Part shown: one piece after another, positions 1 to 7,707 of the stretch
How the letters are laid out: each line of letters starts with the position of its first letter
Position numbering within the stretch: the first letter of the stretch is position 1
Source: JAICMB01 sp035295125
GTDB taxonomy: Bacteria > Acidobacteriota > Terriglobia > Bryobacterales > Bryobacteraceae
Length of the DNA stretch: 64,000 nt
Direction: 5' to 3'
NCBI GenBank assembly: GCA_035295125.1
Contig: DATGJP010000088.1
Coordinates: 163,239-227,238, forward strand
Notes under the pieces: model-generated
Seen by the model: the letters and a program-made list of their open reading frames with translations, nothing else
The model's database searches: none
What the model was told of the DNA's origin: nothing
Translations under genes and position numbers: made by a program

Positions 1-2297
1 TTCTCGATTTCGCCGATCAACAGCACATCACTTTGGCGCTCGCCTCAACGCAATCCGACGCCCAGCCTGCCTGGGTACGCGACCGTCTCACCAAGGCGCG
101 CGCGAACAATGCCGAGCGATTCCGCCGCATCCGGAAAGTCTACAGCGAAATCGCGGACGCGCTTAGCGCCAAAGGCATCGAGTGGACCATCCTGAAGGGC
201 TTCTCGCAATGGCCCCGCGCCGACGCCGACCTTCCCTTCCGCCCGCAATACGACATCGATTTGCTCTGCCCGCCCGATGCTGCGCATGCAGCACAGGCCG
301 CCGTCATGGCGCTCGGCTATGAACCGGTGACGGCGACTGACGACGAATTCCGCGCCGATCACCTGGCGCAGCTCATCCGGCGAACCGGCTGGCGCTGGCG
401 CGGCGACTACTTCGATCCTGAGCTGCCGGTATCGGTGGAAATCCACGATCGCCTTTGGGATGCCGAAGCGGAGCATCTGGAGGTCGAAGGTCTTGATGAA
501 TTTCGCAGCAGGCGTCAATGGAAATCTGTTGCGGGTATCGATTTTCCTGCGCTCGACCCTCAGGATGGCCTCGCCTACTCCGCCCTGCATCTCCTGCGGC
601 ACCTTTTTCGCGGAGATCTTCTGCTGTGGCATGTCTACGAGCATGCCCTCGTGCTCCATCGATACGCCTCAGATGACGAATTCTGGCTCGCCTGGCAACG
701 CCGCTACGATGCGCCGTTTCGAACCCTGCAGTCGATTGCGTTTCGGATCGCTCACACCTGGTTCGGATGCCGGACGTCCGACGTAGTGGTGCAGGAACTG
801 CACCAGCAGCCCGATCTGGTGCAACAGTGGTTCGACGTGCATGGCCGTGAGCCGTGCGGCGGCCCGCTGCTTGCCGCCAAAAGCGAGGTCTGGCTGCACG
901 TCAGCCTGCTCGAATCGCGGGACGCCGCGCTTCACATCGTCCGCCGCAAGCTGCTGCCGTCGCAAAAACGAAGGCCGCATCATCTTCCGCACGTCAGCGA
1001 CGCCGGCGACAGCCTGAAGCTGAAGTTCGAGCGTACCGCACAGCACGTCCGATTCATCGCCGGCCGGGCAGCCTATCACCTGCGAGCGTTGCCCGTCGCC
1101 GCAACCGGCGGCGTTTCGTGGTGGCTTCGATCACGCGGCCTGAACCCCGCGTTCTTTCGTTACCTCGGCGCGGCTTCACTGTTCAATTTCGGTCTTTCCA
1201 TCTTTTTCCTGCTGTACAACCTCTACCTGCTGCGCCGTGGCTTCCGTGAGGACCTCCTGGGCTATATCACCGGCGCGATGACCGGAGGCAGCATCGTGGG
1301 AACCGTGCCGGCCGGATTTCTTACGAGCCGGTTTGGCCTGAAACGGATCATACTCTTTGCGTTTTTGGCAACCCCTGTCATTTGCGCCGTTCGAACTCTC
1401 GCAACCGGCCTGCCAATGTTGATCGCATCGGCCTTTCTCGCGGGATTCACATTCTCAATGCACGCTGTCGCCATTGCGCCCGCTGTAGCCGAGCTCGTTC
1501 CTTCCAAGGCGCGCCCCACCGCATTCAGCCTGGTGTTCTCGATCGGCATCGGGATCGGGATGCTGGGAGGCCTCGCGGGTGGAATGCTTCCCGAATGGAT
1601 CGGCGGCTATCAACCGGCGCTTCTGGCCGCTGCCGCCATCACAGGGCTGAGTTTTCCCGCGGCGTGGAGGCTGGCACTCAGCAATACGGGAGCCCACACG
1701 AGAAACATTTACCCGCGTAATCCGGCGATCACTCGCTATCTCGGAGCACTCGCGCTTTGGTCACTCGCGACCGGTGCGTTTAACCCGTTTTTCAACGTCT
1801 ACTTCGCAACCCAGTTTGGCTTGCACGTGCACTCCATCGGCGCGCTGTTCTCGACGTCCCAACTCGTTCAGGCGCTGGCCGTGCTATCGGCTCCGTTCGT
1901 GCTCCGCCGCTTGGGACTGCCCACCGGAATCATGACGATGCAGATTGCGACCGGAGTCTCGCTGGGCATCCTGGGTTTGGGACCATCCGCCGCGGCGGCT
2001 GCCGTTCTCTACGTCGCGTACATGGCTTGTCAGTACATGAGCGAGCCGGGTATGTACACGTTCCTGATGGCTCACGCGAAAGAGGCGGAGCGCGGCGGAG
2101 CATCGGCCCTGAATTTCCTGATTGTCTTCGCCGGCCAGGCTATCGCCGCGGCGTTGTCGGGAATGGCCGTGCGCCAGTTCGGCTATGGCGTGGTGCTCGC
2201 CATTGCGTCCATCCTGGCGATCATTGCCGGGCTTTGCTTCCGTATTGCGTTGTCGCGAGAAACTCCTGTACTTCTCGAGCGTACCGTTGCACAGTGA
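1..2297 (+). CDS. Nucleotidyltransferase-like (NTP_transf_5) / MFS transporter fusion, 5' partial
   Basis: The reading frame is open to the left edge: in-frame codons run from base 3 before the first possible start (TTG at 33), so the gene probably begins outside the window. The first ~300 visible residues resemble the uncharacterised nucleotidyltransferase family PF14907. There is a LKGFSQW segment, a DIDLL motif (the DxD metal site of the fold) and a later VEIHDRLW segment matching the third acidic position. Residues ~375-750 are hydrophobic with about a dozen membrane segments and read as a major facilitator superfamily transporter. PF14907 proteins often sit in exopolysaccharide or peptide-modification clusters, which fits the neighbouring genes. 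The fusion to an MFS domain in one uninterrupted frame is unusual. The 3' end overlaps the convergent glycosyltransferase by 77 bp. Substrate and direction of transport cannot be told from sequence. Confidence 0.8.
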   Translation, partial: LDFADQQHITLALASTQSDAQPAWVRDRLTKARANNAERFRRIRKVYSEIADALSAKGIEWTILKGFSQWPRADADLPFRPQYDIDLLCPPDAAHAAQAAVMALGYEPVTATDDEFRADHLAQLIRRTGWRWRGDYFDPELPVSVEIHDRLWDAEAEHLEVEGLDEFRSRRQWKSVAGIDFPALDPQDGLAYSALHLLRHLFRGDLLLWHVYEHALVLHRYASDDEFWLAWQRRYDAPFRTLQSIAFRIAHTWFGCRTSDVVVQELHQQPDLVQQWFDVHGREPCGGPLLAAKSEVWLHVSLLESRDAALHIVRRKLLPSQKRRPHHLPHVSDAGDSLKLKFERTAQHVRFIAGRAAYHLRALPVAATGGVSWWLRSRGLNPAFFRYLGAASLFNFGLSIFFLLYNLYLLRRGFREDLLGYITGAMTGGSIVGTVPAGFLTSRFGLKRIILFAFLATPVICAVRTLATGLPMLIASAFLAGFTFSMHAVAIAPAVAELVPSKARPTAFSLVFSIGIGIGMLGGLAGGMLPEWIGGYQPALLAAAAITGLSFPAAWRLALSNTGAHTRNIYPRNPAITRYLGALALWSLATGAFNPFFNVYFATQFGLHVHSIGALFSTSQLVQALAVLSAPFVLRRLGLPTGIMTMQIATGVSLGILGLGPSAAAAAVLYVAYMACQYMSEPGMYTFLMAHAKEAERGGASALNFLIVFAGQAIAAALSGMAVRQFGYGVVLAIASILAIIAGLCFRIALSRETPVLLERTVAQ

Positions 2298-3315
2298 ACC
2301 GCGTTTCCCATTGTGATCGCGCGGCCCTGGCTATTGCATCCAGACGCTCCGGGCCGCGCAACAGCCCCTCAATGGCATCGGCGAGGCTCACTGCGCTCGA
2401 TGAGCTCGTCAATACTCCGCTAACCCCGTCTTCAATCAATTCCGGGACCCCGCCGGAAGGGTACGCAGCCACGGGTACGCCCGCTGCGAAAGCTTCCATG
2501 ATCACGCGCGGGGTGGCGTCGATGGCCGCCGATGGAACCGCAAGCAGATCCAGTTCCGCGAAAACACCCGCAATGTCGTTCGACCATCCCGCGAAAACGA
2601 CATTTAAGCCCCGGCTGCGTTCCACCACCTCTTCCATGTAGCCGGCCTTGGCAAACATCGGCGCGCCATGGATGCGATACTCCGCGTTCAACCCGCGATG
2701 CTGAAGCACGTGGGCCATCCGCAGGAAATCGGTCTGGCCCTTTTCCGGCGCGATGCGACCCACGATCCCGATCCTCCACGGCCGCCCATCGCCGCCTCTG
2801 TGAACCTGAAAAGGCAGTTCGCGAACACCGTTGTAGATCACTCGCAGATTGTGTTGCGGCAGCGGCAGCGCGACAAATCGCGATGACGCGATCACGCGCG
2901 CATTTCGCAGGCACAATCGCGCCACCAATGACGCATAGCGTTTTCCGAGGTAGCTGTGGGAGTGAAAAACAAGAGCCTTCGGGGCGGCCATGGCGGCAGG
3001 CGCCAGCATCCTGGGACCATTCACATACACGAGGTCGATTCGATGCCGCCGGATCAGCGCGCGCACCCGCGCCGCAAGCCGTGGCGTATCGAGCGCAAAA
3101 CGATACAGATCTCTGAGGGTTTTTCGGCCGTTGGTGTATTGCAGGTCGAAAAACTTGTGTACCGCGACGTGGCGATGCTCGAGAGCCTCGACCAGCGGCC
3201 CGCGAGACGGAAGCGCAGCGTGCAGTTCGCCCCGCGGCATCCCGTCGACCAGGTCGAGCAGGCACTGCTGCGCCCCGCCGAGTTCGCTAAATTGATCGAG
3301 AAACAGAACGCGCAT
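2221..3315 (-). CDS. GT4-family glycosyltransferase
   Basis: This is a 364-residue glycosyltransferase of the GT-B fold, probably adding a sugar to a lipid-linked exopolysaccharide intermediate on the cytoplasmic face. I chose the ATG at 3315 (MRVLFLDQF) because the protein then begins with the usual first beta strand followed by the GGAQ loop. The longer frame back to 3360 adds an arginine/cysteine-rich leader with no homology. The C-terminal nucleotide-sugar site is visible as PRVIMEAFAAGVPVAAY, including the conserved glutamate, and IGIVGRIAPEKGQ marks the start of the second Rossmann half. The start lies 29 bp inside the end of the upstream O-antigen ligase-like gene, so the two are probably translated together. 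Donor and acceptor are unknown. Confidence 0.88.
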   Translation of the reverse strand: MRVLFLDQFSELGGAQQCLLDLVDGMPRGELHAALPSRGPLVEALEHRHVAVHKFFDLQYTNGRKTLRDLYRFALDTPRLAARVRALIRRHRIDLVYVNGPRMLAPAAMAAPKALVFHSHSYLGKRYASLVARLCLRNARVIASSRFVALPLPQHNLRVIYNGVRELPFQVHRGGDGRPWRIGIVGRIAPEKGQTDFLRMAHVLQHRGLNAEYRIHGAPMFAKAGYMEEVVERSRGLNVVFAGWSNDIAGVFAELDLLAVPSAAIDATPRVIMEAFAAGVPVAAYPSGGVPELIEDGVSGVLTSSSSAVSLADAIEGLLRGPERLDAIARAARSQWETRFTVQRYAREVQEFLATTQYGSKARQ

Positions 3316-4672
3316 TCGTAACCGCGATCGCAAGCACCCACAAATAAAGCGGCAGCACACGCCAGTACGTGAGCAGGTCGCCGGTAGCCATCTGCACTAC
3401 CTCTCCCATCCAGAAACAGAAGATCCACTTCCCAAAGAAAGCGGTCTGCGGATCGGCGCTTGCCGCCGCCCGCCTGGCGAACACCAGGGCCGCGAGATTA
3501 AACGCACAGAACGCCCCAAGACCTACAACCCCGGTTTCGACCAGCAGGCTGAGATACATGTTGTCCCCCACCACCGGCCGGCCAATGAAGCTCGAATACG
3601 GCAGCGTTTTGTAGCCCACGCCAAGAATCGCGTGCCAGGGATTGTGGAGCAGGAAATCGACGAGGATTCGCCAGCTTCCCACGCGCCCGGAAAGCACGCC
3701 TTCGGGGGAAGCGGCGAAAAACTGCACGCTCGTGGACAGCCGCAGCCAATAACTAAGCGCAAAATTCGGAAACACAGCCATCACCAGCGCCACGGCTGCC
3801 CCCGCCGACCCGGCCGCGATGAGCAACACCCGCCGTATCTTCAGGCGCTGGATATACGCGTAGGCCGCCAGCGCCACGATGATGTTCAGCACCGAGGCGC
3901 GCGAATAGGACAGGATGAGACCCCCCAGGAAGAGCACTCCGCCTGCCGCCAGCCATTTCCGTGCAAAGGGAACCCAGCTATCGCGGCGGAACAATCCCAC
4001 GCAGACCATCACGATAAAAAATGCGCATAAGTTGCCGAACGTACTGGCTTCGTAAAACAAACCCTGCGCCCGGCGCAGGACAGCGTTGTCCAGCCACACG
4101 AACTGCGCGCCGTATCCGGCCGGGGCGGGGAACTGGTAGTAGAAATCCAGGCAGCCGAACAGCGCCGACGCGCACCCAAACAGGAAGAGGAGGCGCGTTG
4201 CGCGGCGGATCTCAGCGCTGGTGTAGTGCGCGGGACCGTTCGCAACATACAGGAATGTGTAAACGCTGATTCCGAATAGCAGTACCCGCGCGAGGCTCCC
4301 GAAGGCTACGACATAGTCCGAATAAATGGCTGCGAGGGCCACGCTCGCGATCAGCACCGAGAACAACGCGATGGCCGCCAGGCTTAAAGCATCGAATCGA
4401 AAATTCCACTCGCGCAGGCGGACGAGGCCGGCGCACATGCCGAGCGCGGCGAGCAGGAGTGCCGGATGCGGGCCGGAATCTCCCAACGCGACCGGCAACG
4501 GAGGCAGCAGCAATGCCGCCGCGAAGAACAGCAGGATCCAGGCCTTCTGGTTGAAAACGGTGCGCAGCACCAGCGGTACGAGCACGAGTGGGGCGCACAG
4601 CACTGCCCTCCATGCCATCGAAGGCGCGAGAACAATCGCCGCGGAGTAAACGCCGATTGCCAGCGGAATCAT
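3287..4672 (-). CDS. O-antigen ligase / polymerase-like (Wzy_C) membrane protein
   Basis: A 461-residue protein made almost entirely of hydrophobic helices (about ten to twelve), with one longer periplasmic loop in the second half containing GRVGSWRI and GVGYKTLP. This layout is typical of the Wzy_C family (O-antigen ligases and polymerases). These inner-membrane enzymes join lipid-linked sugar repeat units or transfer the polymer to an acceptor. Its neighbours are a Wzz-type chain-length protein upstream and a GT4 enzyme overlapping downstream, so a role as polymerase or ligase of the locally made polysaccharide is reasonable. Ligase and polymerase cannot be separated from sequence alone. 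Confidence 0.82.
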   Translation of the reverse strand: MIPLAIGVYSAAIVLAPSMAWRAVLCAPLVLVPLVLRTVFNQKAWILLFFAAALLLPPLPVALGDSGPHPALLLAALGMCAGLVRLREWNFRFDALSLAAIALFSVLIASVALAAIYSDYVVAFGSLARVLLFGISVYTFLYVANGPAHYTSAEIRRATRLLFLFGCASALFGCLDFYYQFPAPAGYGAQFVWLDNAVLRRAQGLFYEASTFGNLCAFFIVMVCVGLFRRDSWVPFARKWLAAGGVLFLGGLILSYSRASVLNIIVALAAYAYIQRLKIRRVLLIAAGSAGAAVALVMAVFPNFALSYWLRLSTSVQFFAASPEGVLSGRVGSWRILVDFLLHNPWHAILGVGYKTLPYSSFIGRPVVGDNMYLSLLVETGVVGLGAFCAFNLAALVFARRAAASADPQTAFFGKWIFCFWMGEVVQMATGDLLTYWRVLPLYLWVLAIAVTNARSVSRSI

Positions 4673-4703
4673 CGGCTGCCTCGTTTTCTCACACTAGCGA
4701 GTT

Positions 4704-4790
4704 CGTCGACCCTTGTGCTGCTGGTTGTCAACCCGGCAAACGCCGGTTGCCAACCTGCGGCAGGATGCCATCCTGCATCACAATCGGCCG
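4704..4790. repeat. Intergenic short perfect hairpins, copy 1
   Basis: The gap between the chain-length gene and the ligase-like gene holds two self-complementary elements. One is CCGGC-AAAC-GCCGG at about 4733-4746. The other is GCAGGAT-GCC-ATCCTGC at 4760-4776, with seven-base arms and a three-base loop. A near-identical second element occurs at 41430-41446. The word CACTAGCGAGTT just upstream (4692-4703) also recurs at 41647-41658. No run of T follows, so these are not classical intrinsic terminators. Confidence 0.6.
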
Positions 4791-5903
4791 TCATCGTTCG
4801 ACACTATACGCCCGGGCGGCCCGCGGCCGGACCTGCTTGCGAACATTAAACGCCACGGTGATGAATACCCACGAAGCGATCGCGGCAATGAAACCCGCCC
4901 CGACGACATTCAGCGGAGTATTCGGGAAACTTGGACGCTGCGGCACAATCCCCGGGTCGATCACCCGCAACCGCTCCGTCCGCATTCCCGCGGATGCGCG
5001 AGTCTCGGTCACCCGGTTTTCCACCGTCTTGTATGTGCCCCGCGCCAGGCCCAACTCGTTGCCTAACCGATCGAGCCTTGCATGCCATTCCGCGATCGTC
5101 GTCTCCTTGGTTGCGATCTCCCGATCCAGGTCCGCAGCCTGCTTCTCCAAGGTCGCGCCGCGAGCCCTTGCCGATTCGAGATCGATCCGGAGCCGGGCAG
5201 CTTCCGGCGCCGCCGCGTCCTTCTGCTGCGCGGTGTAATCGGCTACGTCCACATTTGCCGCCAACAGATCCTTGCGCACCCGCGCCCGCAGTTCCACCAT
5301 GTTATCCACCTCGGCCCTCACCGTATCGAGCGGCGACCGCAGACTTTCCTGGTTCAGCGCCTCCTCCGCCTTCTTCACACGCAGCGCAGCTTCCTCCAAA
5401 TCGCGTTGCGCGTTGTCAATGAGGTCCTGGTCCGATTGCCGGCTCTGATCTCGATTCATCTTCACCGTATGTTCCGCGATGTACTGCCCCAGAGCCTGCG
5501 CCTTCACGGCGTCCGGAAGCGTGACGGCGATCTCGATGAGTCGCGTGTCTCGCGGTTTTACAACCGTGAGAACCCGGCGTTTCAATCCCGATACGGTTGC
5601 GGTGGGAAACTCGTCGCGCAAGTGAAAATGATCGAGCGCCTGCTGGAACAGGGTATCGCTCGAGGCGAACTGCTCGTACGTTTTGAGCGACTCCAGGTAG
5701 ATTGGGCTTACAGCGGTGGACGCCCGCGGGTCGTTGCCCGCCGGAGCATCTATAAGGATACTGGCGGTGGCAGTGTATCGCTTCGGCAAGAGCAAACTGA
5801 CCACCAGCACGATCACCATCGCGGCGGCGCAAGACATTGCTGCGAAGCGGACATGACGGCCGAGATAAGCCAGGTATTCCTGAAGATCGAACTGCTCAGA
5901 CAT
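4791..5903 (-). CDS. Wzz/GumC-type polysaccharide chain-length determinant
   Basis: A 370-residue polysaccharide co-polymerase of the inner membrane. The first membrane helix is at about residues 20-40 and a periplasmic domain follows. A long helical stretch rich in Glu, Gln, Ala and Arg (about 160-300) looks like a coiled coil, and the second membrane helix is near 330-355, preceded by the usual proline-containing RPSFPNTPLN segment. It stops soon after the second helix, so it lacks the cytoplasmic tyrosine-kinase domain found in Wzc-type proteins. It is the first gene of the minus-strand group (chain length, ligase/polymerase, GT4) and lies divergent from the initiating sugar transferase across ~130 bp, which presumably holds both promoters. 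Confidence 0.88.
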   Translation of the reverse strand: MSEQFDLQEYLAYLGRHVRFAAMSCAAAMVIVLVVSLLLPKRYTATASILIDAPAGNDPRASTAVSPIYLESLKTYEQFASSDTLFQQALDHFHLRDEFPTATVSGLKRRVLTVVKPRDTRLIEIAVTLPDAVKAQALGQYIAEHTVKMNRDQSRQSDQDLIDNAQRDLEEAALRVKKAEEALNQESLRSPLDTVRAEVDNMVELRARVRKDLLAANVDVADYTAQQKDAAAPEAARLRIDLESARARGATLEKQAADLDREIATKETTIAEWHARLDRLGNELGLARGTYKTVENRVTETRASAGMRTERLRVIDPGIVPQRPSFPNTPLNVVGAGFIAAIASWVFITVAFNVRKQVRPRAARAYSVER

Positions 5904-6037
5904 CGTTTTCCGCGCGGTTTCCTATTGTTAATACAGCCGGGGGGCCGATTCGGTCTCCCGGCTGAGAACATTCGCGAACTCGGCTGGCATCTTTGATAGA
6001 GATGACGAGCCAGGCGAGTTCGCCTTTTAAAGCGTAA

Positions 6038-6688
6038 ATGTCGGCAACCTGTCTTGCTCCGGTCCGCCAAAGCCAGATTCGAGAGTCGCTTGGCATTCAG
6101 ATTGCAGAACGACTCGCCGCGGCAGTGATACTACTGGCTATATCCCCAGCGCTTACGTTCATCGCTGTCGTCACCTGGCTCCTGTCCGGCCGCTCTCCGC
6201 TCGTGGCGCATCTTCGTGTTGGCCACCGCGGTCGACCGCTCTGGGTCTTTAAGTATCGCACCATGTGGGATCGTCCGGCGCGAAACTGGGGTTTCCGGTG
6301 GGTCGAATATCTGCCCGCGAATGGCAGTGTGGCGAAGTCGGTGGACGATCCGCGTGTGACGAGCCGGTTCGCTCGCTTCTGCCGGCGGCATTCGCTGGAC
6401 GAGCTTCCCCAGTTGCTCCATGTCGCCCGTGGGGAAATGTCGTTTGTAGGACCGCGCCCCATCACATCCTCCGAAATCGACGAATACTACCGTGACCATG
6501 CCGCCGAAGTTCTGAGTGCCCGGCCTGGGCTGACAGGCCTTTGGCAGATTCGGGGGCGGAATCGGCTAACCTATCGCCAGCGCCTGCGTTTGGACTTGTT
6601 TCTCGTTCGCCGCGGTTGTGCCTCGCTCTATTTCCGGGTGTTGCTGGCGACCCTTCCCAGGGTTCTGACTGGCAAAGACGCCTGGTAG
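6038..6688 (+). CDS. Polyprenyl-phosphate sugar-1-phosphate transferase (WcaJ/ExoY type)
   Basis: A 216-residue initiating transferase of the bacterial sugar transferase family PF02397. It moves a sugar-1-phosphate from a nucleotide sugar to undecaprenyl phosphate, the first committed step of a polysaccharide. Seen are one hydrophobic helix (about 26-50), the basic GHRGRPLWVFKYRTM segment, the catalytic-region RRHSLDELPQL and GEMSFVGPRP motifs, and the RPGLTGLWQI block. The length matches the short monotopic class without the extra N-terminal membrane domain of full-length WcaJ. The first ~20 residues before IQIAERLAAA look non-homologous, so the true start could be slightly downstream. It is divergent from the chain-length gene and supplies the first step for that cluster. 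Confidence 0.9.
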   Translation: MSATCLAPVRQSQIRESLGIQIAERLAAAVILLAISPALTFIAVVTWLLSGRSPLVAHLRVGHRGRPLWVFKYRTMWDRPARNWGFRWVEYLPANGSVAKSVDDPRVTSRFARFCRRHSLDELPQLLHVARGEMSFVGPRPITSSEIDEYYRDHAAEVLSARPGLTGLWQIRGRNRLTYRQRLRLDLFLVRRGCASLYFRVLLATLPRVLTGKDAW

Positions 6689-6703
6689 GCGTGAGGCTGT
6701 GAT

Positions 6704-6739
6704 GCAGGCTGTCAGCCTGCGGCGGGTTATTAACCCGCC
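6704..6739. repeat. Back-to-back perfect triloop hairpins
   Basis: Two abutting perfect inverted repeats lie 15 bases after the sugar transferase stop codon. The first is GCAGGCT-GTC-AGCCTGC (6704-6720) and the second is GGCGGGTT-ATT-AACCCGCC (6721-6739). Stems are seven and eight base pairs with three-base loops. Position suggests a role at the transcript end, but no U-tract follows. Confidence 0.6.
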
Positions 6740-6781
6740 CTCCCGTCCCTCTGAACAAGCGCCGATCAATGCTCCGGGAAA

Positions 6782-6800
6782 ATGTGGCACGATGCCACAT
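6782..6800. promoter_or_regulatory. Perfect palindrome, candidate upstream activator site
   Basis: The element is ATGTGGCA-CGA-TGCCACAT, a perfect eight-base inverted repeat with a three-base centre. It lies about 150 bp upstream of the sigma-54 promoter candidate, a usual distance for the enhancer of an NtrC-type activator, and such an activator is encoded at the end of this operon. It also resembles the triloop hairpins seen elsewhere in this window, so it may be only a repeat. No second copy was found in the same gap. Confidence 0.35.
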
Positions 6801-6946
6801 GCTATTGCGAAACCCTACAACCCACTAGCTGCTTGAAACCACCGGACTTGTAGATTCCCTCCGCAATGTCCGTTGCAAATCTCAACATGTGGTTTGCGGG
6901 ACCTTCTCTAACTAACTCATAAAACATGACTTAAATCCGCCCGTCC

Positions 6947-6962
6947 TGGCATTACGCCTGCC
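6947..6962 (+). promoter_or_regulatory. Sigma-54 (-24/-12) promoter candidate
   Basis: The sequence is TGGCATTACGCCTGCC. It has the invariant GG (6948-6949) and GC (6960-6961) separated by exactly ten bases, TGGCA matching the -24 consensus and TGC matching the -12 element. A transcript would begin near 6973, just ahead of the ribosome binding site at 6981. The operon it would drive ends with a regulator carrying the GAFTGA sigma-54 contact motif, so autoregulation through sigma-54 is the simplest reading. Confidence 0.6.
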
Positions 6963-6996
6963 TTTACATAAGTGACGGCAAAAGGAGGCCGTGAGT

Positions 6997-7656
6997 ATGA
7001 CAGTACTTCTGGTTTTGGTCATGTTCCTGATTTTCGTAGTGGCAGACTACATCGTGTCGCGAGGCAAAGCTCCAAAGCTTGCACTCGCACCAGCGTTGAA
7101 AGAATCAACACCTACGATCCTCGACGGGTTCAAAGTCACTGAAAACGTCCGTTACCACCCCGGCCATGCCTGGTGTCAACGCGAGCGTAAACACCTGGCC
7201 CGCGTTGGTGTGGATGAGTTCGCAGCAGCCTTGGTTGGACCTGTGGAAAAAATCGACCTTCCCAAGACCGGCCAATGGATCCGGCAGGGGCAAAAGGCTT
7301 GGGCCTTCTCGCGCAATGGTGAAAAAGTCGACATGGTCTCGCCGATCGAAGGCGAAGTCATCGAAATCAACCCCGACGTCATAAAGGACCCGACGCTCCT
7401 CCGCAAGGATCCTTATGGCACCGGCTGGCTCATGATGGTCCACGTCCCCGACGAAGAGAACACCGGCCGTAACCTGTTGCCTGCAGGGTTAGTTAAGAGC
7501 TGGCTGCGCAGCGCGGTCGAGAAACTTTATGCCGCCCAGCCGCAACTTGCTGGAGCAACTGCTGCTGACGGTGGGCTCCCGGTCGACGACGTCACCGCGG
7601 GCCTGAGCGGCCAATCCTGGCGCGAACTGGCTTCTGATTTCTTCCTGACCCGGTAG
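6997..7656 (+). CDS. Membrane-anchored GcvH-like (lipoyl-domain) protein
   Basis: A 219-residue protein with an N-terminal membrane helix (about residues 1-20) followed by a glycine-cleavage-H-like fold. The stretch from YHPGHAWCQRE through VGVDEFAAALVGPV and VSPIEGEVIEIN follows the GcvH pattern closely. The ATG at 6997 is preferred over the GTG at 6991 because AAAGGAGG (6981-6988) is eight bases from the ATG and only two from the GTG. In GcvH the lipoylated lysine lies seven residues before the conserved SP pair. Here that position is a glycine and the nearest lysine is two residues later (GEKVDMVSP), so lipoylation is uncertain. It is the first gene of an operon with a ferredoxin, an NrfD-like subunit and a two-component system. 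No other glycine cleavage gene is present, so a role in glycine catabolism is unlikely. Confidence 0.8.
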   Translation: MTVLLVLVMFLIFVVADYIVSRGKAPKLALAPALKESTPTILDGFKVTENVRYHPGHAWCQRERKHLARVGVDEFAAALVGPVEKIDLPKTGQWIRQGQKAWAFSRNGEKVDMVSPIEGEVIEINPDVIKDPTLLRKDPYGTGWLMMVHVPDEENTGRNLLPAGLVKSWLRSAVEKLYAAQPQLAGATAADGGLPVDDVTAGLSGQSWRELASDFFLTR

Positions 7657-7707
7657 TGGCCTGATGGAGGGCCAATTGCACTCAATGATGCTTACACGGA
7701 GCTTCGT

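Larger units (their letters stand above)
6689..6996. other. Intergenic region between polysaccharide and redox modules
   Basis: A ~300 bp non-coding stretch with no plausible gene. It holds the double hairpin at 6704-6739, a perfect palindrome at 6782-6800, a sigma-54-like promoter at 6947-6962 and the AAAGGAGG ribosome binding site at 6981-6988. GC content falls from about 6800 onward, as expected for a regulatory region. Confidence 0.7.

Noticed and set aside
6704..6739. Intrinsic terminator after the sugar transferase gene
   Set aside because: Stems are good but no T-run follows either hairpin.
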